A DNA stretch of 64,000 bases from Actinomycetes bacterium (GTDB lineage Bacteria > Actinomycetota > Actinomycetes > Streptosporangiales > Streptosporangiaceae). The notes under the pieces are model-generated. The model was given only the letters and a program-made list of their open reading frames with translations. It did not search any database and was not told where the DNA came from. The stretch's first letter is position 1. Every line of letters starts with the position of its first letter. The position numbers and the translations under genes are program-made. The stretch is from NCBI GenBank assembly GCA_021793235.1, contig JAJYTD010000001.1, positions 124,001 through 188,000 of the forward strand, written 5' to 3'. Below, in pieces: positions 50,876-58,692 of the stretch.

Positions 50876-52510
50876 TCACCTCTCGTTCGGGACTCGGGAG
50901 GTACCGCTGATGTCCCACGTAATGGGGGTTCCCGGAATCACGGCCGGTGTTTTGATGGTGACATCGACATAGCGAGGTGTGTTGTCCGCTTCCCGGACGA
51001 CCTTGAGGGTCAGCAGTTCATCATCGTTCCAGGGGGCGCGCATGCGCTTTGTCGCCTCCTTCAGGATCCGCTCCTCGTTGTTCGGGGTGAGGACGGCCTG
51101 CCGCGCACCTTCGTTCGCTGCGTGGGTCGCATACATTCCGGTCTGCGCAACGAGCAGTACCTGCCACACCATCAGCGCGGTGAGGCACAGCAGAGGGGTG
51201 ACCATGGCGAATTCGAGGAACGCCGCGCCGGAGTCGCTCTTCCTGCGGAGGAGTCGGCTCCGATCCGCTTTCCCGGCGGATCCGGCCGGATCCGCGGTGG
51301 CCTCCGCCGGGACCGAGATTTCGGCGGACTCCTGGTTTTCCTCGTCGGGTGCGACGAACATGCCCAACTGCGCGGCGATCTGGCTGAACGCCTTCAGCAG
51401 GGATTCATCGGTCAATCGTCCTGGATTTCCCGTGTTGGAGGCCTCTTCTATAGCCCGGTAGGCTGCGGGGACGGCTGTCTTCAGCATGTCGGTGCCGAGT
51501 AGTTTGCGGGCGAAATCCGGCTGGATCTCGTTCTTCCGGCTGTGCCGCATCAGCAGGGCGGTGACGTTTTTCTTGTCGCGGATCTGCAAGCGGTCCCACA
51601 TTCCGATCAGTCGCTGTGCTCCGCGCAGTGCCGGGAGATCGGGATTGGTGAGGACCACGGCGGTGTCGGCCAGCTCGACCGCCATGGCGGTCGCCTCGGT
51701 CATCGACGATCCGCAGTCGACGACTACCAGGTCGTAGCGGGACCGCAGAGCTCCCAGGATGAGGCGCGCCGCCCGGGCGGTGACGTCCTCGCCTCGTTCG
51801 CCGTCGTTGGGAGCGAGCAGAATATGCAGACCGTCAGGGTGGACGTAAAGCGTGTCCGCCAGCATGGAGGCACTGATGTCCTCGGCGGCCTCGACCAGAT
51901 CGACGATGCTGCGGCGGTGCTTGAGGTCGAAGTAGCCGGGGATGTCGCCCATCTGCAGGTCGAGGTCGACCAGGCAGACCCGCCGACCGGCCTTGGCGGC
52001 GAGCCGGGAGAGGTGGATCACGCTCGTCGTGGTGCCGACCCCGCCTTTGGCGCCGGTGAAGGTGATGATGGAGCCGCGGCGGCCTGACATCGGCACATCG
52101 AGGGAAGCCGCCTCAAGATGCTGGCGCAGGGTGCGCGACCAGTCGGCGGCTGAGGCGACACGGGCGCCGAGCTGCTCGATGGTGGCGCTGGATGCCAGGA
52201 CGCTGCGTGCGCCGGCCTCCATCGCGTCGGTGAACGTTTCCGACTGCACTTCGTCCACGATGAGGATCACGGCGAGCTGCGGACGGTTGCGTGAGATGTC
52301 GCGGATCAGGTCGAAGACCGGAAGCGGCCCCAGCTTCTCGTGGATCAGCACCACGTCCAAGGTGGGGATCTGGCCGGCGGTGTCGCTGATCTCGTGGGAG
52401 GAGCGGTGGACGCTGACGACTTCGGCATCGGAGAGCTCTTCGAAGCGCGTGGTGAACGCGGTCTCCAGCTCCGCGGACGGCATGCCGAGCATGATCTGGT
52501 AGGTACTCAT
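50876..52510 (-). CDS. TadZ (CpaE-like ATPase) fused to a TadE-type pseudopilin
   Basis: A 544-residue protein combining two Tad components. Residues 1-140 resemble a receiver-like domain, and 145-385 are a MinD/ParA-type ATPase with KGGVGTTT (155-162), as found in CpaE/TadZ, plus DLDLQMGD and VVDCGSS motifs. After an acidic Ala/Pro linker (about 388-424) comes a prepilin site SG428-AAFLEF with a following helix and a TadE-like outer domain (430-544). The TadZ half normally stays in the cytoplasm to mark the pole. In one chain the pseudopilin would have to be released by prepilin peptidase after Gly428. The ATG at 52510 overlaps the cpaB stop by one base. Confidence 0.88.
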   Translation of the reverse strand: MSTYQIMLGMPSAELETAFTTRFEELSDAEVVSVHRSSHEISDTAGQIPTLDVVLIHEKLGPLPVFDLIRDISRNRPQLAVILIVDEVQSETFTDAMEAGARSVLASSATIEQLGARVASAADWSRTLRQHLEAASLDVPMSGRRGSIITFTGAKGGVGTTTSVIHLSRLAAKAGRRVCLVDLDLQMGDIPGYFDLKHRRSIVDLVEAAEDISASMLADTLYVHPDGLHILLAPNDGERGEDVTARAARLILGALRSRYDLVVVDCGSSMTEATAMAVELADTAVVLTNPDLPALRGAQRLIGMWDRLQIRDKKNVTALLMRHSRKNEIQPDFARKLLGTDMLKTAVPAAYRAIEEASNTGNPGRLTDESLLKAFSQIAAQLGMFVAPDEENQESAEISVPAEATADPAGSAGKADRSRLLRRKSDSGAAFLEFAMVTPLLCLTALMVWQVLLVAQTGMYATHAANEGARQAVLTPNNEERILKEATKRMRAPWNDDELLTLKVVREADNTPRYVDVTIKTPAVIPGTPITWDISGTSRVPNER

Positions 52511-53316
52511 CAGTTGCCGGATTCCTGTGTCTCCTCGTCGGCTCCCTGCTCCGCGGAGTCGCCTGCTTCGGGCTCGTTGCCAGGCCGCCCTTCTTGGTCC
52601 TCGAGCTCGGCGATCTGGTCGGCGGAGCAGTAGTCCTGGCGTCCCGGATCACCTCCGCCCTCAGGACTGACCAAGCCGAGACGGACACCACTGGAGAAGG
52701 CCTCGGCGTGTCCGAGCTTCAGCGCTTCCTCCGGTGTCAAGCGGAACGTCACCGGGACGACCGAGTTGGTTCCGCCGGTCTCCTCGTCGACCTCTGAGCC
52801 GAGCTCGCCGACATCGAGCACCTCGATGTTGCTCAGCACCCGTATTTCGCAGGCGTCCTGCCGGTCACCGGGCTGGAAGGCCGCATAGACGTCAACACGG
52901 GACTGGCGGGTCACCTTGCCGGCGACTCCGGTCTCGGCGTCGATCATGATGGCGAGTTCGCGTTCCCCCTGTTCGAGATCAGGGGCGGCCACCACCATGC
53001 TTTTCTGCAGTAGCGCACCCTTCTGCAGATAGGTCGCCGATACCGGGGTGCGGCCGGTCTCTTCGGCGACCTCCTCGAGGTTTTCCAGGAAGACGTTCTC
53101 GTTGAAGAACTTCTGCGGGATCTCGACCGGTGTGAGCATCTCCTGGGTGATCTCCTGATAGGGATCCACATTCGCTGTCAGCTTGAGGGCGGTGCGGTAG
53201 GTCCCCATCTCGGCTTGCAGGCCGGCAGAGTGGGAGATGACAGCGAAGCCGACGGCAATCGCGCCTATGGCGGCGATGAGCATGAGCAGAACTCCGCGTC
53301 GCTGACGGGGGTTCAT
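52510..53316 (-). CDS. cpaB: Flp pilus assembly protein CpaB/RcpC
   Basis: A 268-residue protein with an N-terminal membrane helix (about 8-28), an SAF-like domain (VDPYQEITQEMLTPVEIP, then YLQKGALLQKSMV) and a C-terminal RcpC domain with the VDVYAAF strand. In Gram-negative bacteria it supports the pilus channel in the envelope; in actinomycetes it probably acts in the cell wall zone. Overlaps the next gene by one base. Confidence 0.9.
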   Translation of the reverse strand: MNPRQRRGVLLMLIAAIGAIAVGFAVISHSAGLQAEMGTYRTALKLTANVDPYQEITQEMLTPVEIPQKFFNENVFLENLEEVAEETGRTPVSATYLQKGALLQKSMVVAAPDLEQGERELAIMIDAETGVAGKVTRQSRVDVYAAFQPGDRQDACEIRVLSNIEVLDVGELGSEVDEETGGTNSVVPVTFRLTPEEALKLGHAEAFSSGVRLGLVSPEGGGDPGRQDYCSADQIAELEDQEGRPGNEPEAGDSAEQGADEETQESGN

Positions 53317-53359
53317 AGCGCTCCGTTTCTAACAGGACGGTGGGGGGCAAGAGGTGCGC

Positions 53360-54769
53360 TCACTCGGCTGCGGGAGGAACACGCGGGCGGTGGCCGTTAT
53401 GGGAGCTGTGCAGTGGATGGTGCGCCAGTGCCTCAACAGGGGGGCGTTGGCGTCCGGAGATATCGGCGGTGGTTGAGGATGCCCCCCGCGCTGCGTTCGG
53501 TGGCCGTTCGGCGTCTTTGTCGTGATGCCCAGGAGCAGGAACCGACGCTGGAGGCGGGGGTGCCTGGCTGCGGGGAGGAGCCTGGGGAATCCGGTAGCCG
53601 GGATGAGAGGAGGCGGGCAGCTGCCGCGTGGTCCCCCCGGAAGCGGGCTGATCGCTGCTGGGAGCGTCCTTCGCCGTGGATGCGCTGTGCCGCGGCTCCG
53701 TTGCTGGGGGCTGCGCCTGTGCATGCGGGGCGAACTGTTGAGACTTCGGGTGCACCGGACCGCCCGGTGACGGGACCCGGTCGTCGGTGGCTTGCCGTCT
53801 ATGGGAGTGCCGGGCGAGGGCGGCCTGCGCGGGGCCGTGGCTGCGGCTGTGCGGCTGAGTGTTGACCGGCGGCGGGACTTCCGACGCTTTGGTGTAGGCG
53901 GGCGGACGTCCCACAGGAAGCTGATTGACCGCTCCGCAGAAGCGGCAGAGCGGTCCGGCGACCTGGTCATTACACCAGGAGCAGATGGTAGGGCGGACCG
54001 CGCGTGCAGGCTGGGTCAGTGCGTCCGGGTGCGCGCTAAACGCCACGAATTCCGTGTACCTCGCGGAGCCCCAGTACTCCGGTCCCAAGGGCTGCGGGGG
54101 AAGGCTGCGCGTGGAGACCGCGCGTATGACGGGCAGGAACCGGTTCTCGAACGCGGAGGGGCCGGATTTCTCGCCGGAGGAGTACAGTAACTGGACCGGT
54201 TCGACGGGGCGGAAGGGGATGCTGGGTGAGGGGTCCGCCTTCCGCACGCGGTTGACCCACGGTACCGGTGTGCGGAAGGCCAAGTAGGTGATCTTGGGGT
54301 TGTAGGACCCTATATGCTGCCCCAACGAGACCGGTATGTTCGCCAGATTACCGACGTTTTTCAGCCACCCGCCGACAAGCATATGCTCAGGTAGTTCGTA
54401 GGCGAGTGCCGCGATCAGCCCGGACGGCAGGTAGGGGGCCAGATAGGCCAACTGGTCGGCTAGCAGCGACAGGGCCAGTGGGGGGAGATCGATCGCGATA
54501 TCGGCGATGGTGTCGGACCGCACGGCCCCACGGGCGAAGCGGATGGCGCGTTGGGCCCGTTCACGCTTCCACCCCGGATAGAGGGCCACGATCTTGTGGC
54601 CTTGGTCCGTGTGGCGGCGTGCGTAGTCGACGAAACCACCAGACTGGGCGGCGAGGTCAGCGCCGCCCAAGGTGAAGCGCTCCGCTTGGATTCCGCCGAG
54701 GTGTCCGGTACTGGGGATATCGGCAAGAATGGCGACAACGCTTACGGATCTGGGGCGGGCACTGGACAC
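53360..54769 (-). CDS. Unrecognised protein with zinc ribbon and Pro-rich tail, Tad-locus associated
   Basis: A 469-residue protein. Residues 1-260 form a globular domain that I do not recognise, including an IVALYPGW segment and leucine-rich stretch PPLALSLLADQLAYL. A zinc ribbon follows, CSWC-x8-CRFC (Cys263, 266, 275, 278). The last 180 residues are Pro/Ser/His/Gln-rich and probably disordered. It is the first gene of the Tad operon, 43 bases before cpaB. The short frame at 54903 resembles its N-terminal 70 residues. Confidence 0.7.
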   Translation of the reverse strand: MSSARPRSVSVVAILADIPSTGHLGGIQAERFTLGGADLAAQSGGFVDYARRHTDQGHKIVALYPGWKRERAQRAIRFARGAVRSDTIADIAIDLPPLALSLLADQLAYLAPYLPSGLIAALAYELPEHMLVGGWLKNVGNLANIPVSLGQHIGSYNPKITYLAFRTPVPWVNRVRKADPSPSIPFRPVEPVQLLYSSGEKSGPSAFENRFLPVIRAVSTRSLPPQPLGPEYWGSARYTEFVAFSAHPDALTQPARAVRPTICSWCNDQVAGPLCRFCGAVNQLPVGRPPAYTKASEVPPPVNTQPHSRSHGPAQAALARHSHRRQATDDRVPSPGGPVHPKSQQFAPHAQAQPPATEPRHSASTAKDAPSSDQPASGGTTRQLPASSHPGYRIPQAPPRSQAPPPPASVPAPGHHDKDAERPPNAARGASSTTADISGRQRPPVEALAHHPLHSSHNGHRPRVPPAAE

Positions 54770-54902
54770 GTGGCAAGCTCCTGAAAGGGGCTAGGTGCTT
54801 GTATCGAGGTATGTCTTCGTGGGAGCAAGGTGATGCGGGTACGGCGGATCGGTCAGCAACCATTGACGTACAGGGTAACCGGGGGTTTTCTTTCGGTCAC
54901 GG

Positions 54903-55266
54903 TCATTGGCCTTCCCTTGCGCCGCAGTAGAGTTCCAGTTGCGCTGAGTAAATGTCCGCCGGGATATCATCGCTGTTCCAGCTCCTGTTGACTACATAAA
55001 GTAGTTGGTGGCCACTGTCGGACGCGTGGTCCACACCCTGTTCCGAGCGCCATGTGGGATACAGGGCCACGATTCTGCGGCCGGCGCCGATCTGTCGGGA
55101 GGTGGATTCCAGGAATGGAGCGAAGCGTTCGTTCGGGGCGTCGCCGCTCAGAGTGAACCGGGCCGCCTGCACAGTACTGAGGTGTCCGAGGAAGCTCCAA
55201 CGGCCGTACGCCTATGCGAACCGAGACCGCTGAGCACCGTACAAGTGGAAGGAGCGCAGGGCGCAT
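54903..55266 (-). pseudogene. Truncated, possibly frameshifted paralogue of the 53360 gene
   Basis: The open frame 54903-55172 (GTG start, 89 residues) contains VQAARFTLSGD and RRIVALYPTWRSE, which parallel IQAERFTLGG and HKIVALYPGWKRE of the neighbouring 469-residue protein. Upstream, GHLST is in the same frame but a TAG blocks further extension; the preceding AVSV segment lies in another frame, with 31 rather than 30 bases between conserved points. This suggests a one-base frameshift and loss of the C-terminal part. It could also be a real short gene. Confidence 0.5.
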
Positions 55267-55269
55267 GCG

Positions 55270-55307
55270 GAAGGCCTCCGACCATTCGACGATGATCGGA
55301 GGCCTTC
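55270..55307 (-). terminator. Hairpin after tRNA-His
   Basis: A perfect 12-bp stem (55270-55281 with 55296-55307) and 14-base loop lie six bases beyond the tRNA 3' end. Confidence 0.65.
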
Positions 55308-55312
55308 GGTCG

Positions 55313-55389
55313 TGGGGTGAGTGAGGGGACTTGAACCCCCGACATCTTGGACCACAACCAAGTGCTCTGCCAACTGAGCTACACCCACC
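55313..55389 (-). tRNA. tRNA-His (GTG anticodon)
   Basis: A full cloverleaf on the minus strand: acceptor GTGGGTG paired with CACTCAC, D arm TAGCTCAGTTGGCAGAGC, anticodon loop TTGTGGT within stem CTTGG/CCAAG, and T arm with GGTTCAAGTCC. The extra 5' G opposite C73, typical of tRNA-His, is encoded at 55389, and CCA is encoded at the 3' end. It neighbours the oligoribonuclease gene, an arrangement common in actinobacteria. Confidence 0.96.
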
Positions 55390-55463
55390 ATGAGCACGGT
55401 TCCGGATCAGTACCGGTGTCCGCGTTCACCCATGATTCTAGCGGATACCAGAGAGTGCTTCGC

Positions 55464-56105
55464 TCACTTTTCGCCCTGCCGATCCCCAGACGCGGTGGAG
55501 TCCTTCGCGCGGTCGGCGACGATGGCGGCGGCGATGGCGCGCGCGGACGCACTGTCCGGGCCGGGCGGGGCCACAAAAGCAGCGGCGCGGTAATAGCGGA
55601 GCTCCTGGATGCTTTCGGTGATGTCCGCCAGCGCGCGGTGCCCGCCGTTCTTCTCCGGACTGGCGAAGTAGATCCGTGGATACCAGCGGCGCAGCAGCTC
55701 CTTGATGCTGGAGACGTCCACCATGCGGTAGTGCAGGTGTTCATCGATGCGCGACATGTCCCGGGCGAGGAACATCCGGTCGGTCGCGATGGAATTGCCG
55801 CACAGCGGCGCCTTGTTCGCTTCGGGGACGTAGCGCTTGATGTGCTCCAGAACGAGATCCTCGGCCTCTTCCAGGGGTACGCCGCCGTCGAGCGCTTCGA
55901 GCAGCCCTGATGTGGTGTGCATCTGTGTGACGAACTCGCTCATCTGGTCCAGCGCCGCCTGTGGGGGCTTGATGACGACATCGATCCCCTCGTCCAGCTG
56001 GTTGAGCTCGCCGTCCGTGATCAGACAGGCCACCTCGATCAGCGCGTCGCGTTCGAGGTCGAGCCCCGTCATCTCACAGTCGATCCACACCAGGCAGTCG
56101 TTCAT
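55464..56105 (-). CDS. orn: Oligoribonuclease
   Basis: A 213-residue DEDDh exonuclease. The first motif WIDCEMTGLD supplies Asp and Glu ligands, SIATDRMFLARDM is the second, and the His-containing HRALADI the third. It degrades 2-5 nucleotide RNA fragments, including the c-di-GMP product pGpG, to mononucleotides. The Ala-rich tail after residue 175 is longer than the E. coli enzyme, as in actinomycetes. Confidence 0.97.
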   Translation of the reverse strand: MNDCLVWIDCEMTGLDLERDALIEVACLITDGELNQLDEGIDVVIKPPQAALDQMSEFVTQMHTTSGLLEALDGGVPLEEAEDLVLEHIKRYVPEANKAPLCGNSIATDRMFLARDMSRIDEHLHYRMVDVSSIKELLRRWYPRIYFASPEKNGGHRALADITESIQELRYYRAAAFVAPPGPDSASARAIAAAIVADRAKDSTASGDRQGEK

Positions 56106-56146
56106 AAAGGTCAGCTTAAGCCGTTTTCGCGCTCTGGTGCTCAGTG

Positions 56147-56182
56147 CCGCATGGGCCGGCCACCGGTGGCCGGCCCATGCGG
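56147..56182 (-). terminator. Perfect 36-bp palindrome, intrinsic terminator
   Basis: Arms 56147-56164 and 56165-56182 are fully complementary, so the hairpin forms with a minimal loop. It lies just after the DUF2510 gene stop and 41 bases upstream of orn, and probably isolates the two. Confidence 0.8.
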
Positions 56183-56204
56183 TGCAGCCGTGTCCGCAGA
56201 GTCC

Positions 56205-57773
56205 TCAGATATCGACGGCGAAGATCTCCCACATGACGTCGTAGGTGCCCGACAGCTGAAGGTAGGCGCCCACGACGACGAGTAGCACCACAAGCACGAT
56301 CAGGAACATGAAGCAGCCCATGCAGCCGCCGCAGCCGCTCTTCTTCTTTTTCTGCGGCCGCTGCTGAGACTGCTCCCACGGGCCCTGGCCGCCCGGGCCG
56401 CTTCCAGGAGCCCCCCAGCCTTGAGGGGCGCCGGACGATCGACCCGGGTACTGCCCGCCGCGGCCGGCAGCCATCTGCGGTGGGTGGGCCGCAGGCTGCG
56501 GCCCCCCCGGCGGGTAGGGGCCGGGCGGCGGGCCGCCCGGAAATCCCTGAGGCATCGGGGGCTCGGGATTCCGCTTGCGTCCGCGCCCCCTCGGAGGGGC
56601 GGGCGGGGGAGGCTGCTGCCCGTAGGGCGGGAAGCCCGGAGGCGGGGCCTGATAGCCGGCGCCGCCCTGTGGTGGGAACCCCTGCTGGGGCCCCGAGGGA
56701 GGCGCATAGGGCGGAAGCTGCGGTTTTGAAGAGGACTGCTGCGGCATTCCGGCCGGTCCTGAGGGCGGTGGTGGCGGCGCCTGCTGCGGATACCGGCCGT
56801 GCGCGCCGCTACCACCGTGGTGCGGCTGCTGAGGTCCGGAGGGAGGAGCCTGCGGCGCATGTTGAGGCCCGGAGGGATGGGCGTGCGGCGCATGTTGAGG
56901 TCCGGAGGGAGGAGCCTGCGGCGCATCAGGATCGCCTGCCATTCCCGAGGGGCGGTCGGCGCGTCCCTGAGCCTCGCGTTCGCGTCGCTCCTTCTCTTCC
57001 TCCGCGCGCTTCTTGGCTTCCTCCTCCGCGCGCTTCGCCTGTTCCTGTGCGCGCTTCTTGGCCTTCTCCTCAGCCTCCTTGCGCTCCTCCTCCTGCCGCT
57101 GCTTGCGCTCCTCGGCGATCTCCGAGAGGCCTTCCTTCAAGTCCCCGAGGAACTTGTTGAACTTGAAGCCTTTCCGCTCGGCTTCCTGTTCCTCACCCGC
57201 ACCGCTTGATGCGACCGAGGTGGCTTCCGGGTTATCGGGATCGAAAACCGCTGTCCGCGGGGGATCGCCGGAGTCAGAGGAGAAGACGGCCGTACGGGGC
57301 GCATCGCCCCCCTCACCGGAGAACATGTCGGCGGTGGGTTCGTCCTCGGGTGTGGTTGTGGGCCACTGTCCGGGGTCGATGCGCATGGTGCTGGGTTCGT
57401 TGTCAGCGGGGCCGGGGGTGGCGTAGGGGTCGACGCGCATGGTGGAGTCGGCTGCGCCGCCCATGTCGGCGGTGGGTTCGTCCTCGGGTGTGGTTGTGGG
57501 CCACTGTCCGGGGTCGATGCGCATGGTGCTGGGTTCGTTGTCAGCGGGGCCGCCGAGGTCCCGGGTCGTCTCCGCTGCACCGTCGGCAGGCACGCTGCCG
57601 CTCAGGTCGGCTGTCGCTTCTTCATCCACTTCGCCGGAGACGCGTGCGGCGTGCGGCCGCAGTTCCGAACGTGACCGGACATGCTGCGTCCACTCCTCGC
57701 CGTTCCACCATCGCAGCCGGTTCTCATCACCCTGAGGATCCGTGTACCAGCCTGGCTCGATCGATCCACCCAT
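56205..57773 (-). CDS. DUF2510 membrane protein with repeats, coiled coil and Pro-rich region
   Basis: A 522-residue protein. A DUF2510 domain lies at the N-terminus (PGWYTDPQGD then RWWNGEEWTQHV). It is followed by an acidic Thr-rich region with two perfect 30-residue repeats, an Arg/Glu/Ala coiled coil (about 200-270) and a long Pro/Gly/Gln-rich region with PSGPQ repeats. A SGCGGCMGC motif directly precedes one C-terminal membrane helix. No enzyme domain is seen; a scaffold or envelope role is possible. The ATG at 57773 begins at the domain. Confidence 0.82.
   Translation of the reverse strand: MGGSIEPGWYTDPQGDENRLRWWNGEEWTQHVRSRSELRPHAARVSGEVDEEATADLSGSVPADGAAETTRDLGGPADNEPSTMRIDPGQWPTTTPEDEPTADMGGAADSTMRVDPYATPGPADNEPSTMRIDPGQWPTTTPEDEPTADMFSGEGGDAPRTAVFSSDSGDPPRTAVFDPDNPEATSVASSGAGEEQEAERKGFKFNKFLGDLKEGLSEIAEERKQRQEEERKEAEEKAKKRAQEQAKRAEEEAKKRAEEEKERREREAQGRADRPSGMAGDPDAPQAPPSGPQHAPHAHPSGPQHAPQAPPSGPQQPHHGGSGAHGRYPQQAPPPPPSGPAGMPQQSSSKPQLPPYAPPSGPQQGFPPQGGAGYQAPPPGFPPYGQQPPPPAPPRGRGRKRNPEPPMPQGFPGGPPPGPYPPGGPQPAAHPPQMAAGRGGQYPGRSSGAPQGWGAPGSGPGGQGPWEQSQQRPQKKKKSGCGGCMGCFMFLIVLVVLLVVVGAYLQLSGTYDVMWEIFAVDI
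57324..57552. repeat. Perfect 91-bp direct repeat inside the DUF2510 gene
   Basis: 57324-57414 and 57462-57552 are identical, offset by 138 bases (46 codons), encoding the segment with PSTMRIDPGQWP and TTPEDEPTADM twice. Perfect identity at the DNA level suggests recent duplication or ongoing copy-number change. Confidence 0.9.
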
Positions 57774-57859
57774 GGCGGACAGACTAAAGGGTCTACGGGC
57801 GGGGTATAACCGGCACTCCCCTTCAGCGGGTGAATTCCCCGTGGCCACAGGGATGGCGG

Positions 57860-58528
57860 TCAATTTCCGGCAACCTCGGCGTACGTCCGCTCATTGTGCT
57901 CCTCGAGGCCGGGAGCTGGCAGGACCGGCGGCGGGCCGAGCGGGACCGGCCGTATCCCCGAGGGAGTAGATCCCAAGAGCCGGTCCCAAGAGATCGCTCC
58001 CGGAGCCGAGGAGCATGCTCCGGGAACTTGGGAATGGCCGAAATGCCCGCCGCGGGCCCACAAGCGGTCATCCGCGGAGACGGGCCGCGCTACCGGGGGC
58101 GCCGAGGGTGGCCCCGCCGGCCGGCGACGGGGGATTCCCCAGGAATCGAGCCAGCCCAGGATCGGAGACAGGCCGGTGAGAGGCGTATCGGTGAATGGGG
58201 CGAAAGCGTGCCCGATCACCCGGATGACGATGCAGACCCGCCCTTCGAGAGCGCGGTCGGTACCGCCCGTGGTGAGCTGCCCCTTGGCGGGAGCTGAAGC
58301 AGGGAGAATCTGGACCGTTTCGCCGCTCACCGGATTCCAGACCAAGTGGGAACTGCGCCTGTTGTCGACGAGCCACTGGGCCACTGCTCGGGCGGACAAC
58401 GTACACGGGTTCGATTCAGTGGTCAGCCACACGGCGCGTGGAGCTCCGCCGAGGAGCGCCCCTCCCGTCGGCGCTGCGCAGCGGACTCGTCCGGCGTCCG
58501 GCATCCATGCGTTGGCCACGGCAGCCAC
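57860..58528 (-). CDS. Conserved hypothetical protein, amidase-like fold suspected
   Basis: A 222-residue protein. The central part (SSHLVWNPVSGETVQILPA, VCIVIRVIGHAFAPFT and LDSWGIPRR) resembles an actinobacterial family related to peptidoglycan amidase-type folds, but I cannot see a full zinc site. The Pro/Ala-rich last 70 residues look disordered. Start GTG 58528 has a weak upstream site; ATG 58504 is possible. Confidence 0.65.
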   Translation of the reverse strand: MAAVANAWMPDAGRVRCAAPTGGALLGGAPRAVWLTTESNPCTLSARAVAQWLVDNRRSSHLVWNPVSGETVQILPASAPAKGQLTTGGTDRALEGRVCIVIRVIGHAFAPFTDTPLTGLSPILGWLDSWGIPRRRPAGPPSAPPVARPVSADDRLWARGGHFGHSQVPGACSSAPGAISWDRLLGSTPSGIRPVPLGPPPVLPAPGLEEHNERTYAEVAGN

Positions 58529-58692
58529 CTCTCACCGATCGCACACTTACCGCACCTTTTTGGGTACGCGAAGATGCCCGGTAAGTCCATAGGCATACCC
58601 CGATGGGAAGGACGGTCTGGCTTTTTGGACCGGTCGCGCGGATGGAATCGACCGGCCACCGTCCGCGCCCATGCTCGGTGTGGGCGGTGGGC

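Noticed and set aside
55266-55397. Short coding frames over the tRNA-His region
   Set aside because: They overlap a complete tRNA cloverleaf and have no protein features.
57324-57552. Insertion or mobile element from the 91-bp repeat
   Set aside because: The repeats are in frame within one gene, without terminal inverted repeats or transposase; internal duplication explains them.
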